From: Lachnospiraceae bacterium
GTDB taxonomy: Bacteria > Bacillota > Clostridia > Lachnospirales > Lachnospiraceae
Length of the DNA stretch: 64,000 nt
Assembly: GCA_015057005.1 (NCBI GenBank)
Contig: SVFF01000002.1
Span: forward strand, 124,001-188,000
Direction of reading: 5' to 3'
A program made the translations under genes and the position numbers. Shown here piece by piece: positions 18,065-28,459 of this stretch (its first letter is position 1; each line of letters begins with the position of its first letter). The notes under the pieces were generated by a model. The model did not search any database. It had not been told where the DNA came from and saw nothing but the letters and a program-made list of their open reading frames with translations.

Positions 18065-18093
18065 ATTGTAATTGTTTCTGTTTATCGTGACAA
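18065..18093 (-). promoter_or_regulatory. Promoter of the GH2 gene
   Basis: TTGTCA (18088-18093), 17-bp spacer, TACAAT (18065-18070) on the minus strand, about 65 bp from the start codon. Confidence 0.7.
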
Positions 18094-18118
18094 GTTCCAA
18101 TTATCGTATTTGTAATAT

Positions 18119-19135
18119 TTATACTGTCTTGTCCCACTCTGCATCTGCAATCTCATTCTTGCGGTCACGAAGCATCAGTTCACTTACAGCCAGCGCAGGA
18201 TCCTTTCCCTGGAAAAGTACTGCATTCACTTGTTCAATAATAGGAAGCTTTACCTGATATTTCTCGGAAAGCTGCATAGCGGCTTTTGCTGAATAAACAC
18301 CCTCAACCACCATTTTGACCTCTGCCATGGCTTCCTCATAGGATTTGCCCTGGCCGATCAGGATACCTGCACGACGATTACGGGAATGCATACTGGCACA
18401 GGTAACGATCAGATCACCAATACCCGTAAGGCCTGCAAAAGTCTCATATCTGCCGCCCATGGCAATACCAAGCCTGGTAATCTCTGCGATACCTCTGGTG
18501 ATAAGAGCCGCTTTTGTATTGTCGCCATAACCCAGACCATCCGCAATACCGGCGGCAAGTGCTACTACGTTTTTCAGGGATCCACCCAATTCAATACCCA
18601 GAATATCAGGACTTACATAAACCCGGAACACATCGGACATAAAGAGATTCTGAATATACTCTGCGGTAGCTTTACTTCTTGCGCCCACAACAATAGTGGT
18701 CGGAAGACCTCTGCCCACCTCTTCCGCATGGGTGGGACCGGAAAGTACAGCAACTTCCGCCTGTGGAATCTCCTGTTCTATAATGTCAGAAAGTGTCATT
18801 AATGTATCTTCTTCAATACCCTTCGCCACATTAACAATGATCTGATCCCTGCCGATCAGGGAACTCAGGCGCTTTGCAGTAGATCTGGTATATGCACTGG
18901 CCACAGCCATGACCAACAGATCCTGCCCCTTTACAGCTGCAGCATCATCCGTGGTAAAAGTCATATCCGGAGAAAGCTTTACACCGGGCAGGGTTTTCAG
19001 TTCCAGATTTTCTGACAGCATTTCAATCTCTTTTGCCAGTGCAGACCATATAGTGATCTGATGGCCGTTCTTATGTAAGAGCGCTGCCAACGCAATCCCC
19101 CAGCTTCCGCCGCCTAAAATACTTACTTTTGCCAT
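18119..19135 (-). CDS. gpsA: Glycerol-3-phosphate dehydrogenase [NAD(P)+]
   Basis: 338 aa. Makes sn-glycerol-3-phosphate from dihydroxyacetone phosphate for membrane lipid synthesis. N-terminal Rossmann motif ILGGGSWGIALAALL, substrate-domain ELGGSLKNVVALAAG with catalytic Lys, and GLTGIGDLIVTC are diagnostic. Start ATG at 19133-19135 follows AAAGGTGG. Last gene of the DUF512-der-plsY-gpsA run; next to plsY, whose product uses G3P, it supplies the acyl acceptor. Confidence 0.96.
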   Translation of the reverse strand: MAKVSILGGGSWGIALAALLHKNGHQITIWSALAKEIEMLSENLELKTLPGVKLSPDMTFTTDDAAAVKGQDLLVMAVASAYTRSTAKRLSSLIGRDQIIVNVAKGIEEDTLMTLSDIIEQEIPQAEVAVLSGPTHAEEVGRGLPTTIVVGARSKATAEYIQNLFMSDVFRVYVSPDILGIELGGSLKNVVALAAGIADGLGYGDNTKAALITRGIAEITRLGIAMGGRYETFAGLTGIGDLIVTCASMHSRNRRAGILIGQGKSYEEAMAEVKMVVEGVYSAKAAMQLSEKYQVKLPIIEQVNAVLFQGKDPALAVSELMLRDRKNEIADAEWDKTV

Positions 19136-19197
19136 AAAACCACCTTTCCACGTAAACGCCTCCTGTTTGTCACACAAGAGCGCGCATCACGTATTGG

Positions 19198-19860
19198 TTA
19201 TTTGTCTGTTTTGTTATCTTCTTTTTTGATGAGATATGTCTTGCGTTCCACACCGCCGATCAGACGTTTAATATTTTCTCTGTGTTTCCAATATGCCATT
19301 ATCGTCAAGAAGGCCGTCAGGATGTACATTTCATTTAAATGTGCCTGGCTCATCTCACCGAACACACCTAACTGTCCGCAGATTACCATCTGGATCATCA
19401 GCCCGGCATATACAAGCAGGGAACCCAAAGACACATAATGAGTGATCGCAAAGGTTCCAAAGAACAATAAAAGTCCGGGAATCCAAAAAATCGGATGCAG
19501 TGCTGTGATAAGTCCTGCAGTGGCCGCGATGCCCTTTCCACCCTTAAAGTTCATATAAGGAGGGAAATTATGTCCTAAAATAACGCCTGTGGCGGCATAT
19601 AAACACAGTAAATATTTGATATCAGGATTACTTCTGCCAAAAGTAAATCTGACGATCATTACTGCAATAATACACTTCAGGCAGTCGCCTGCAAAAACGA
19701 TCAAACCTGCTTTCGTACCAAGTACACGCAGGGCATTTGTAGTGCCGGAATTGCCGCTTCCGTGCTGACGGATATCGATTCCTTTTGATTTGCCGTAAAA
19801 ATATGCTGTCTGGAATAATCCGAATACCCAACCTATCAATAAGCAAAAAATTCGTACCAT
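19198..19860 (-). CDS. plsY: Acyl-phosphate:glycerol-3-phosphate acyltransferase
   Basis: 220 aa, five hydrophobic segments. First acylation of G3P using acyl-phosphate made by PlsX. PlsY motifs: SGNSGTTNALRVLG (motif 1), GHNFPPYMNFKGGKGIAA (motif 2 with GGKG), and the later VSLGSLL. The ATG overlaps the der stop by one base (TAATG), so translation is coupled. The partner plsX lies at 45770-46780. Confidence 0.95.
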   Translation of the reverse strand: MVRIFCLLIGWVFGLFQTAYFYGKSKGIDIRQHGSGNSGTTNALRVLGTKAGLIVFAGDCLKCIIAVMIVRFTFGRSNPDIKYLLCLYAATGVILGHNFPPYMNFKGGKGIAATAGLITALHPIFWIPGLLLFFGTFAITHYVSLGSLLVYAGLMIQMVICGQLGVFGEMSQAHLNEMYILTAFLTIMAYWKHRENIKRLIGGVERKTYLIKKEDNKTDK

Positions 19861-21200
19861 TATTGCTCTTTTTCCTTTCTCTCTCTGATAATAAAACGAA
19901 GAGGTGTACCCTTAAAGCCAAATGTCTCCCTGATCTGGTTTTCAATATATCTGGTATATGAAAAATGCATCAGTTCCTTGTCATTTACAAAGATAACAAA
20001 GGTAGGGGGCTTAACGGATACCTGGGTAATGTAGTATAAGCGAAGACGCTTGCCCTTGTCGGAAGGAGGCTGCTGCATTGCTACTGCTTCAGTCATGATC
20101 TCATTGAGGACACCGGTAGACACTCGCATTGCGTGATTTTCACTTACCATATCAATGGTCTCAAAGAGCTTGGGCAGACGCTGTCCTGTCTTGGCAGAGA
20201 CGAACAATAGCTCTGCATAAGGCATATATGCCAAAGTGTCACGGATCTTTTCCGTCTGACGATAAATCGTTTTATCATCCTTTTCGATGGCATCCCACTT
20301 GTTTACAACGATGATAACAGCTTTGCCACGGTCATGAGCGATACCGGCAATCTTGGCATCCTGCTCTGTTACGCCTTCAACGGCATCAATCATCAATACC
20401 ACCACATCTGCCCGTTCCACAGCACCTACAGTGCGCACGATCATGTAGTGTTCCAGATCCTCTTTGATCTTGTTCTTACGGCGAAGGCCTGCGGTATCAA
20501 TGAATACATATTCTTTGTGATTGTAAGTAATCTCAGTGTCCACAGCATCTCTGGTTGTGCCTGCAATATCAGAAACAATGAGACGATCCTCTCCAAGGAG
20601 CTTGTTGATCAGGGAAGATTTTCCCACATTAGGCTTACCTACGATAGCAACTCTGGTACGCTCGTCCTCTTCCTCTTCTGCAGCCTCCATGTTAAAGTGA
20701 GACACCACTTCCTCCAGCATATCACCAATACCCATTCTGTTCACCGCGGAAATGGGATGGGGATCACCGATTCCCAGATTATAGAACTCGTACACATCAG
20801 CCATATACTTTTCGAAGCTGTCCACTTTATTAACTACCAGAACAACGGGCTTCTTGGAACGGCGAAGCATGTCTGCAACCTTCGAATCTGCGTCTACAAG
20901 GCCTTGTTTTACATCCACCAGGAAAATGATCACATCAGCCGTTTCCATAGCTATTTCGGCCTGTGTGCGCATCTGGGACAGGATAATATCTTTGCTGTCA
21001 GGCTCAATACCGCCGGTGTCGATGAGCGTGAAATTTTTATCCAGCCATGAAACATCTGCATAAATTCTGTCTCTGGTAATACCGGGTGTGTCTTTTACAA
21101 TTGATATATTTTCACCTGCCAATACGTTGAACAGTGTGGATTTTCCCACATTGGGTCTGCCCACAACGGCAACAATAGGCTTGGTCTTTCTTTTTGCCAT
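19860..21200 (-). CDS. der: Ribosome biogenesis GTPase Der (EngA)
   Basis: 446 aa with two tandem G domains: G1 motifs GRPNVGKST (near residue 14) and GKPNVGKSS (near 183), G3 DTGG and DTAG, G4 NKVD and NKWD, and a C-terminal KH-like domain. Needed for 50S subunit assembly. ATG at 21198-21200 follows AGGAGG. Sits 13 bp after the DUF512 gene. Confidence 0.97.
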   Translation of the reverse strand: MAKRKTKPIVAVVGRPNVGKSTLFNVLAGENISIVKDTPGITRDRIYADVSWLDKNFTLIDTGGIEPDSKDIILSQMRTQAEIAMETADVIIFLVDVKQGLVDADSKVADMLRRSKKPVVLVVNKVDSFEKYMADVYEFYNLGIGDPHPISAVNRMGIGDMLEEVVSHFNMEAAEEEEDERTRVAIVGKPNVGKSSLINKLLGEDRLIVSDIAGTTRDAVDTEITYNHKEYVFIDTAGLRRKNKIKEDLEHYMIVRTVGAVERADVVVLMIDAVEGVTEQDAKIAGIAHDRGKAVIIVVNKWDAIEKDDKTIYRQTEKIRDTLAYMPYAELLFVSAKTGQRLPKLFETIDMVSENHAMRVSTGVLNEIMTEAVAMQQPPSDKGKRLRLYYITQVSVKPPTFVIFVNDKELMHFSYTRYIENQIRETFGFKGTPLRFIIRERKEKEQ

Positions 21201-21213
21201 TTTTATCCTCCTG

Positions 21214-22533
21214 CTAATCCAAAAATGCACTTACAAAATCGCATCCGTTTGATTTTACAATATTGATGGGCACTTGTAAAGCTTTTTCCAAATCAGAAAC
21301 GGTAATATCATCCAACAATACATCCTCTCCGCTTCTCAGGATATTTTGAGGAAGATACAGCGCCTCACCCAGACTTTTGTCTTTCAGCTGGGCAAAGATG
21401 TCCTGCCCTGTCAAAAGGCCTGATACAGTGATGGTCTCACCAAAAAAGTAATTGGTAATAGGATACACATGGATCGTAATCTGGGGATAAGCATCCATAA
21501 GCTCCTGCGCCATTCTTTTAATATAAGGAAAAGGAAGCCTGCCGGTTGCAATGGAAACCTCTCTGGGGGGCAAATCCCGGGCAGGGCTTTGTCCCAGGGC
21601 CTCATGAAATTCATCCAGCAAAAGTCTCAGCATGCCCACGCCGTTTTCCAACTGCAGATAACCGTCATAGCGATCTTCTTCAGGCATTTCCCTTCCCGCC
21701 AGAATATACCACTCGTCACTGGCGTGGATAAAGTGCAGACCGTATTTTTCATAGCAGATCGCCTGGTATTTTTCTATCATATCAATGACCTGACAGGCAT
21801 CCTCTTTTGTGAAAGGTTCCAGCGGATACAGACCTTCACGGTATTTGGATAATCCCACAGGCACTACCGAGACACTTTTAAGTTCAGGAAGATACTTCAT
21901 CAGTTCCGTAATACTGAATTCCAATTCTTTCCCATCATTTACTCCTTTGCAAAGTACGATCTGACCATTCATTTCAATGCCGGCTTCTTTCAGCACATCT
22001 ACTTTTTTCAGGGCTTCTCCGGCAAAACGGTTATTCAGCATTTTACAGCGAAGATCTGGGTTCATAGTCTGGAAAGAGATATTGATAGGCGACAGATGAT
22101 ATCGGCAGATCCTGTCAATGTCATGATCGGACATATTGGTCAGGGTCACGTAATTGCCCTGCAAAAAAGAGAGCCTGGAATCATCATCCTTAAAATAAAG
22201 CGTATCACGCATCCCCTTCGGCATCTGGTCGATAAAGCAGAAAATACACTTGTTATGACAATGCCGATACTCATCCATGAGACCATTCTCAAACTCGATG
22301 CCCAGATCCTCATCAAACTCCTTGTCCACTTCCAGAAGCCACTGTTCTCCGTCCGGTTTTTCTATCAGTACTTCAATGTAGGTATCCTGGATCAGAAACT
22401 GGTAATCAAAAATATCTTCTATCTCCGTATTGTCAATGGCCAGCAGCTTGTCCCCTGCTTCCATCTCCAGTTCTTCCGCTATGCTTCCGGGAAGTACTTT
22501 TTTTATGATATGTTTTTTCTTCTTATTTGGCAT
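21214..22533 (-). CDS. DUF512-family PDZ/radical-SAM-like iron-sulfur protein
   Basis: 439 aa. N-terminal PDZ-like segment ([21 protein letters not shown]), then a radical-SAM-like cysteine cluster [14 protein letters not shown] (CxxxCxxC), then DUF512. This protein is nearly always next to der in Clostridia but its function is unknown. The ATG at 22531-22533 is chosen; an in-frame TTG at 22557 has no ribosome binding site. AAAGGA lies 13 nt upstream of the ATG, somewhat long. First gene of the DUF512-der-plsY-gpsA operon. Confidence 0.88.
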   Translation of the reverse strand: MPNKKKKHIIKKVLPGSIAEELEMEAGDKLLAIDNTEIEDIFDYQFLIQDTYIEVLIEKPDGEQWLLEVDKEFDEDLGIEFENGLMDEYRHCHNKCIFCFIDQMPKGMRDTLYFKDDDSRLSFLQGNYVTLTNMSDHDIDRICRYHLSPINISFQTMNPDLRCKMLNNRFAGEALKKVDVLKEAGIEMNGQIVLCKGVNDGKELEFSITELMKYLPELKSVSVVPVGLSKYREGLYPLEPFTKEDACQVIDMIEKYQAICYEKYGLHFIHASDEWYILAGREMPEEDRYDGYLQLENGVGMLRLLLDEFHEALGQSPARDLPPREVSIATGRLPFPYIKRMAQELMDAYPQITIHVYPITNYFFGETITVSGLLTGQDIFAQLKDKSLGEALYLPQNILRSGEDVLLDDITVSDLEKALQVPINIVKSNGCDFVSAFLD

Positions 22534-22585
22534 AATATTATTCAAATCCTTTGACAAAATTTGGATTTATGAATCCTTAACTACT

Positions 22586-22614
22586 ATAATACAAGAAATT
22601 TCTTGACGTGTCAC
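22586..22614 (-). promoter_or_regulatory. Promoter of the DUF512-der-plsY-gpsA operon
   Basis: GTGACA (22609-22614), 17-bp spacer, TATTAT (22586-22591). The spacer is filled by a perfect 14-bp palindrome. Confidence 0.7.
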
Positions 22615-22616
22615 GT
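22592..22616. promoter_or_regulatory. Two adjacent palindromes in the divergent DUF512/prs promoter region
   Basis: A perfect 14-bp palindrome CAAGAAATTTCTTG (22592-22605) abuts ACGTG-T-CACGT (22606-22616). Both lie across the core promoter of the leftward operon and upstream of prs, so a bound regulator could act on both directions. Confidence 0.5.
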
Positions 22617-22694
22617 ATTATGAGATAAATTAATTGTGGAATAATAATTTTTTACATATTTTTTATAAATAAATATACAAAAGTGGAGGTAATC

Positions 22695-23894
22695 ATGCCC
22701 AATTTACGTGAACTTGAAAATGCAATGCCAGTTGCACCCTTAAAGATCATTGCACTGCCCTCTGCCGCTAAGCTTGGCGAAAATATTAATGAGTTCCTTG
22801 TTGATTTCAGAAAGAATATTCATAATGAAAAGGTAAAAAGAGATCCTGCTTTTCATGGATATAGTGAAGAAAATTATCTTGTAGATTTAAGCATCCCCCG
22901 CTTCGGCACCGGTGAAGCAAAAGCAAGCTTCGGTGAAAGTGTCCGCGGAAAAGATGTATTTATCCTGGTGGATGTCTGCAACCACAGTATTACCTACAAA
23001 ATGAACGGTTATACGAACCATATGTCTCCTGATGACCATTATCAGGATCTGAAGCGTGTTATTGCCGCCTGCGAAGGTAAGGCTCACCGTATCAACGTGA
23101 TCATGCCTTTCCTCTACGAAGGCAGACAGCACAGAAGAACCGGGCGCGAATCCCTGGATTGCGCATATGCTCTGGAAGAATTACGTGATATGGGCATTTC
23201 CAACTTTATCACCTTTGATGCTCACGATCCCAGAGTGCAGAATGCCACTCCTTTAAATGGTTTTGACAACTTCACTCCTCCTTATCAGTTCATCAAAGCA
23301 CTTTTAAATTCCGAAAAGGACATGATCGTAGATAAGGAGCATATGATCGTAATCAGTCCCGACGAAGGCGCATTGGATCGTGCGATCTACTTTGCATCAG
23401 TTCTGGGAGTAGACACCGGTATGTTCTACAAGAGACGTGACTATTCCACTATCGTAAACGGCAAGAATCCCATCGTCGCTCACGAGTTCCTTGGTGACAA
23501 CATCGAAGGCAAGGATGTTATTATCATTGATGACATGATCTCTTCCGGCGGAAGCATGCTGGACACAGCAAAACAGTTAAAGGCAATGAAGGCAAGACGA
23601 GTATTTATCTGCTGTACTTTCGGTTTGTTCACCGAAGGTCTGAAAGGATTTGATGAAGCTTACGAGAAAGGTCATTTTGACAAGGTAGTTACCACAGACC
23701 TTACCTACCTTCCTCCCGAGATTTATGACAAGCCTTATTTTATCGAAGCAGATATGAGCAAGTTTATCGCTTCCCTGATCGATTTCATGAACCATGATGT
23801 TTCCCTGTCAAATGTTCTGGCTACCACCGAGAAGATTCACAGCATCCTGGAAGCATACAACAATCGCACCAGCAACACAATATCTTTTGAATAA
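22695..23894 (+). CDS. prs: Ribose-phosphate pyrophosphokinase (long Lachnospiraceae type)
   Basis: 399 aa, about 80 longer than classical PRPP synthetase. Makes PRPP from ribose-5-phosphate and ATP for nucleotide, His and Trp synthesis. PRPP-binding loop VIIIDDMISSGGSMLDTA, RQHRR-containing catalytic region (GRQHRRTGRESLD) and FDAHDPRVQ are clear. ATG at 22695-22697 follows GTGGAGG at 5 nt; a GTG at 22683 is inside that ribosome binding site. One of only two plus-strand genes. Candidate promoters are TTTACA-17-TATACA just before the ribosome binding site (very short leader) and TTGACG-17-TAAATT further up. Confidence 0.93.
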   Translation: MPNLRELENAMPVAPLKIIALPSAAKLGENINEFLVDFRKNIHNEKVKRDPAFHGYSEENYLVDLSIPRFGTGEAKASFGESVRGKDVFILVDVCNHSITYKMNGYTNHMSPDDHYQDLKRVIAACEGKAHRINVIMPFLYEGRQHRRTGRESLDCAYALEELRDMGISNFITFDAHDPRVQNATPLNGFDNFTPPYQFIKALLNSEKDMIVDKEHMIVISPDEGALDRAIYFASVLGVDTGMFYKRRDYSTIVNGKNPIVAHEFLGDNIEGKDVIIIDDMISSGGSMLDTAKQLKAMKARRVFICCTFGLFTEGLKGFDEAYEKGHFDKVVTTDLTYLPPEIYDKPYFIEADMSKFIASLIDFMNHDVSLSNVLATTEKIHSILEAYNNRTSNTISFE

Positions 23895-23913
23895 TCTTTA
23901 CCATAATAACAAT

Positions 23914-23951
23914 AGACGGCAGTAAGATTACTCTTCTGCCGTCTTATTTTT
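23914..23951 (+). terminator. Terminator of prs
   Basis: AGACGGCAG (23914-23922) pairs with CTGCCGTCT (23936-23944), followed by TTATTTTT on the plus strand. It ends at the stop codon of the convergent histidine kinase. Confidence 0.88.
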
Positions 23952-26625
23952 ATACAGTTCCAACAGTTTCCTCTTCAGGAATTTCTGTTTCCGCTTTTTC
24001 TACATATTCCGGGAATTGCAGCAGCACTTTAAACAGATCACCGTCTACATTGATATTGAATTCGCCGCCCTGTACCCTGGTGAGACTTTTTGCAATATAC
24101 AGTCCCAGGCCGCTTCCCTCCGTGGTGCGTGCGCTGTCTCCTCTGATAAACCGCTCTGTCAATTCGTCTGACTTAATATTCATCTGAACAGCCGATATAT
24201 TTTTGATAGAAGCATCTACCCTGCCGTCAACCACAGTCAGATCAATATAAATCCTGGTGCCTTCCAGTGCGTATTTGCAAACATTATTAAACAAATTTTC
24301 AATCACACGCCACATGCGTCTGCTGTCAGCAAAAATATTTGCTTTCAGCTGTGAACCGTTAAAGATCACTTGCAGTCTGTTATCTTCAAATTTTTCTGAA
24401 AATTCTCCAATTGCCTGATTCAAAAGTTCAGCCAGATTCAGTTTTTCACGGTTCAATTCTATGCTTCCCGAAGAAATCTTGGACGCCTCTACCAAGTCGT
24501 CAGTCAACTGCTTCAGACGCTGGGATTTACCGTCCAGAATTTCAATATAGCTTTTAGCCGGTTCCTCTTCTATTTTCAGGCGCTTCAACAGGTCCACATA
24601 ATTGATGATGGAAGTCAGAGGTGTCTTAATATCATGGGAAACATTGGTGATCAGATCGGTTTTCATCTGCTCATCCTTCATACTGGTACTTACAGCCTTA
24701 CGGATACCTTCACCGATATTATTTACAGCGTCCGCCATCTCGCGATTATCCCCATGGAGGCTCTCTGCATCCAGCTTATAATCCACCTCACCGTCACGGA
24801 TACGCTTAATTCCCTCTACAATATCGACCTGCTCAGCACGGTTTCTGAAGATCATGATTCCCACAAGACTGTCCACTGCAACCAATAACACAAGCAGCAT
24901 AAATCCCAGGAATCTACGCTCTTTCATCATATAACAGAACACAATACCAAGCAAATTCACCAACAGGAAAATATTATAGGGAAGCAAAATGCTCACCGCT
25001 GTATTTCTGTGGGTAAATATAAAACGAATTCCTCTTCTGCAGCTGTCAAACACAAAATAACAGAAACTGCATTTCCATAAATTACGTGATTTTATTCTTC
25101 GTACCAGACTATACCAGAGCATATTGGCCAGCATGCTCACAACAAAGCCAAAGGCTGCAAATGAACCATACTGATACAAAGGGGTCATCTTTTCTGTCAT
25201 CAAAATACCAGAATGGCTTCTGTATACCATATCGGCAATCCCCATCAGATACCGATAACCGATGTTCGCTCCATATATAAGCGCCCACGCAGCCCCAAAC
25301 AGAATTTCCGTCCAAAAATGATCAATTCCGTTTAGGTAATGCACCTGATTCCCCTCACTATCAAGGGCAACACCGGCCGTAACCGTCAGATAAATACATA
25401 ATCCGATCCAAATTACTCCAAGCACAATACAGAAAGATACAATTTTTGAAATATTCGGGACAATACGCCGGAATACTTCATTGGCATTATAAAAAGCATC
25501 CCCCTCAATGGGATATGTGGTATCAACACCGATCCAGATATGAGTGGTTTCCGGATATGCATATTCATACTCATTGAGGAAAGCATATATTTCTTCCTCG
25601 TTCATACTTGTATTACCCGTAAATTCCAGGCTGTCCGGATAGTAAATCAAATACCGTCTGTATTCACCGAAAAAATCAGTTATCACACTGTCTTCCTGAT
25701 TCTCCAACTCAGACACATTGGTATAAGTACTGGTAACACCTTCCTCCGTGTTCATGCGGACAACATACTTTAAGTTACTCTTATTCTCCAAATAGAGGTG
25801 ATTACAGTTCTGATACTGCTGATACCCTACTGTAAGGTTTAAAATCGTATCTGCCAGATTATTCTGCAGCTTAATATAATCTATCCAATTGTCGGCATGT
25901 GCAACCAGCTGGGGTTCTCCGGAAATATCAGAATAACGGTTGCTGATCATGGGAACATATACCGTCAGCGCACCGTCATCTTCTCTGGACACACTGATCT
26001 CATCGCCAACTTCTGTTACAATATAGGAAAAAACCATATCCTCCAGCTGTTCCTGAGTTTTTCTGTCCATGGCCTGCTGAATGATCAAAGCTTCTTCCTC
26101 AGTCAATACCTTCTCTGCAAAACCTCTGAAAAACAACTGTGCATTTTCATCCAGGCCAAAATTGGAAGGAGAAGAAGCATCTTCACCAAAATAATTGACA
26201 AATTCCGTCATGCTCATAGGACGCTTGGAATATTCGATTCCGTATTTGCCCCATTTGATCAGATCATCCAAGGAATACTGGGCCGTAACAGGACAATCGT
26301 TCCCTTTACCGGTACGATTGGCAAATTGTGTGATATCAATGGTCTTATTGGCATCAAAAACACCATCCGTCTCTACTTGCCCTTTAATCACCACAAGCCT
26401 GGTAATATCGGATACTGCAGTTGTAAAAATCTCACGAAACACTTCCGAATCTTCAAATTCAGGCTCGGTATCCATTGGAGAAAGATAGTAAGTATTGGTA
26501 CCATTCATGGATTCCACAGCAACATAGGAATTAAAAAGAATACCGGCAACTGCAATCATAATGCCGAGTGCCAAAAGATGCTGAAGCAGACCAAGCAGCA
26601 AACGTTTTAATGTGGGCTTTTTCAC
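23950..26625 (-). CDS. Sensor histidine kinase with large extracytoplasmic domain
   Basis: 891 aa. One N-terminal membrane segment (about 10-32), a ~370-aa outside domain, then about six further membrane segments (roughly 400-615), a HAMP-like linker, HisKA with His664 in VSHDIKTPLTSI, and HATPase_c with NLFNNVCKYA (N box) and GSGLGLYIAK (G box). The sensed signal is unknown. Start is GTG at 26623-26625 behind AGGAGAGAG. It follows the OmpR-type regulator by 94 bp and should phosphorylate it. Confidence 0.9.
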   Translation of the reverse strand: MKKPTLKRLLLGLLQHLLALGIMIAVAGILFNSYVAVESMNGTNTYYLSPMDTEPEFEDSEVFREIFTTAVSDITRLVVIKGQVETDGVFDANKTIDITQFANRTGKGNDCPVTAQYSLDDLIKWGKYGIEYSKRPMSMTEFVNYFGEDASSPSNFGLDENAQLFFRGFAEKVLTEEEALIIQQAMDRKTQEQLEDMVFSYIVTEVGDEISVSREDDGALTVYVPMISNRYSDISGEPQLVAHADNWIDYIKLQNNLADTILNLTVGYQQYQNCNHLYLENKSNLKYVVRMNTEEGVTSTYTNVSELENQEDSVITDFFGEYRRYLIYYPDSLEFTGNTSMNEEEIYAFLNEYEYAYPETTHIWIGVDTTYPIEGDAFYNANEVFRRIVPNISKIVSFCIVLGVIWIGLCIYLTVTAGVALDSEGNQVHYLNGIDHFWTEILFGAAWALIYGANIGYRYLMGIADMVYRSHSGILMTEKMTPLYQYGSFAAFGFVVSMLANMLWYSLVRRIKSRNLWKCSFCYFVFDSCRRGIRFIFTHRNTAVSILLPYNIFLLVNLLGIVFCYMMKERRFLGFMLLVLLVAVDSLVGIMIFRNRAEQVDIVEGIKRIRDGEVDYKLDAESLHGDNREMADAVNNIGEGIRKAVSTSMKDEQMKTDLITNVSHDIKTPLTSIINYVDLLKRLKIEEEPAKSYIEILDGKSQRLKQLTDDLVEASKISSGSIELNREKLNLAELLNQAIGEFSEKFEDNRLQVIFNGSQLKANIFADSRRMWRVIENLFNNVCKYALEGTRIYIDLTVVDGRVDASIKNISAVQMNIKSDELTERFIRGDSARTTEGSGLGLYIAKSLTRVQGGEFNINVDGDLFKVLLQFPEYVEKAETEIPEEETVGTV

Positions 26626-26719
26626 TTACTCTCTCTCCTTTCTGTAAAATTTACCAAATTTCTTTACTTTACTTTCGTTTTATCGAATTGATAATCGGAA
26701 GCTTTTATGAATGTTCGGC

Positions 26720-27412
26720 CTACTCTTTATCAATCTTATATCCCACGCCCCATACAACTTTCAGATAGCGTGGTTCCTTGGGATTGATTTCAATCTTCTC
26801 CCTGATATGGCGGATATGTACTGCCACAGTGTTGTCTGCGCCGATGGCATCCTCATTCCAAATACTCTCATAGATCTGATTGATGGAAAATACTTTGCCC
26901 TGATTCTTCATCAAAAGAAGCAAAATATTATACTCGATGGGGGTCATTTTCACAGTCTCATCATCAACAGTTACCTGTTTGGTGTCATCGTTCAGAACAA
27001 GTCCCCCCACCTGATATACCTGTTTGTTGTCACTGTTCAGACTTCCCAAAGAGGTATATCTGCGCAGATTGGATTTTACTCTTGCAACCAGTTCCAGCGG
27101 ATTAAAAGGCTTACAGATATAATCATCCGCACCGATATTTAAACCTAAGATTTTGTCAGTATCTTCTGATTTAGCAGACAAAATGATAATCGGAATACTG
27201 CTGTACTCGCGAATTTTGAGCGTGGCACGAATACCATCCAGCTTGGGCATCATAATATCCATGATCAGCAAATGAATATCTTCCTTGTCTAAAATCCTGA
27301 TGGCCTGTGCGCCATCATATGCCTTATAAATGCGGTACCCATCCTGACTGAGATAGATTTCAATGGCTTCCACGATTTCTTTATCATCATCACATACCAA
27401 TATATTGATCAT
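26720..27412 (-). CDS. OmpR/PhoB-family response regulator
   Basis: 230 aa. Receiver domain (1-115) with acidic pair DDD, phospho-acceptor Asp in LLIMDIMMPKLDG, Thr/Ser in IIILSAKSED and Lys in DDYICKPFNP. C-terminal winged helix (about 130-228) with MTPIEYNILLLLMKNQG and VHIRHIREKIE. Cognate to the kinase gene just downstream. Targets unknown. Confidence 0.93.
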   Translation of the reverse strand: MINILVCDDDKEIVEAIEIYLSQDGYRIYKAYDGAQAIRILDKEDIHLLIMDIMMPKLDGIRATLKIREYSSIPIIILSAKSEDTDKILGLNIGADDYICKPFNPLELVARVKSNLRRYTSLGSLNSDNKQVYQVGGLVLNDDTKQVTVDDETVKMTPIEYNILLLLMKNQGKVFSINQIYESIWNEDAIGADNTVAVHIRHIREKIEINPKEPRYLKVVWGVGYKIDKE

Positions 27413-27486
27413 AAGCGTAACCTTCCTTCGGCATTTAATAAACTTCTTGCTATAAAAAGCTTCTTACTATATTAAATCAAAAAAAC

Positions 27487-27499
27487 CTTAAGGGTTCAC
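27487..27499 (-). terminator. Short hairpin with T-run after pgeF
   Basis: Small AACC-centred inverted repeat followed by seven T on the minus strand, about 25 bp past the pgeF stop. Short stem, hence weak. Confidence 0.4.
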
Positions 27500-27520
27500 T
27501 ATAAAAATTATTAATATTAT

Positions 27521-28444
27521 TTAAGATTCCTTTAACATCAAAAAGGCGCAAAGTCCGCCTCTCTTTCCCTGACTGGCTCTGTGAGAAAACAGATATGCAG
27601 GATTATGGCAGGTACAAATGTCAGTAATAGAAAGGTTTTCGGGGCGAATCCCTGCAGACACTAAAATCACGGCATTCGCAAGCCACAGATCCAGCTGATA
27701 TTTTCCCGGGGCTTTTCCAGAGGTCACGATCTTGCCATCGGATGGACTGCCGGATAAACCTTCGTAAATGCCGGATTTTTTCAAAATATGAAGTGCTTCC
27801 TGCTGTTTCAGTTCCAATGACAGGAACACTTCTGCCACATCCTCACTGACTTCATAACATTCCTGACAGATAGAAGGACCAATGGCAGCAACAATATCCT
27901 CCGGCCTGCTACCGAAATGAGTCTGCATCTGTTCTACCATACGTGCACCCATGTAGTTAGCAGTACCGCGCCAGCCGGAATGAGCCAAACCGATCACTTC
28001 ATTCACAGGATCCACAAAATATAATGGTACACAATCTGCGTAAGAAGTCACCAACACCAGACCTTTTTCCTTTGTGATCAAGCCATCAATATCATTCTCA
28101 TCGTTTGGTCTGACGATACCCTTCCCCCGATCAGCATTTGTTACAACTTTGATATTGGTGGTATGGGTCTGACTGGATCTAACCATATTTTCAGGCGAAG
28201 TCCCCAACACTTGACCAACTCTTTTATAATTCTCCAGCACATTACTGTCAGCATCACCTCTGCCAAAGCCTAAATTTAAAGAACTGTATATTCCTTTGCT
28301 CACGCCGCCCAACCTGGTGGAAAAGAGATCTTTAACCAGACCGGTGGCATCCAACATCGGGAATGTAAGATATTCTATTTCACCGTTCTTTTTCTGTTGT
28401 ATAACAGGACCGTTCTTACGCCCTGCCCGCTTAATATCATACAT
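27521..28444 (-). CDS. pgeF: PgeF/YfiH-family multicopper-like enzyme (laccase domain)
   Basis: 307 aa, at the upper end for the family. Zn/Cu ligands: SSQTHTTNI, DCVPLYFVDP, LAHSGWRGT and the CQECYEVSEDV segment. Related proteins act as purine nucleoside phosphorylase/adenosine deaminase or as a peptidoglycan-editing factor. Last gene of the lepB-rnhB-yraN-pgeF run, 15 bp after yraN. Biochemical role here is inferred from family. Confidence 0.88.
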   Translation of the reverse strand: MYDIKRAGRKNGPVIQQKKNGEIEYLTFPMLDATGLVKDLFSTRLGGVSKGIYSSLNLGFGRGDADSNVLENYKRVGQVLGTSPENMVRSSQTHTTNIKVVTNADRGKGIVRPNDENDIDGLITKEKGLVLVTSYADCVPLYFVDPVNEVIGLAHSGWRGTANYMGARMVEQMQTHFGSRPEDIVAAIGPSICQECYEVSEDVAEVFLSLELKQQEALHILKKSGIYEGLSGSPSDGKIVTSGKAPGKYQLDLWLANAVILVSAGIRPENLSITDICTCHNPAYLFSHRASQGKRGGLCAFLMLKES

Positions 28445-28459
28445 TTTAACGTCCTATCC

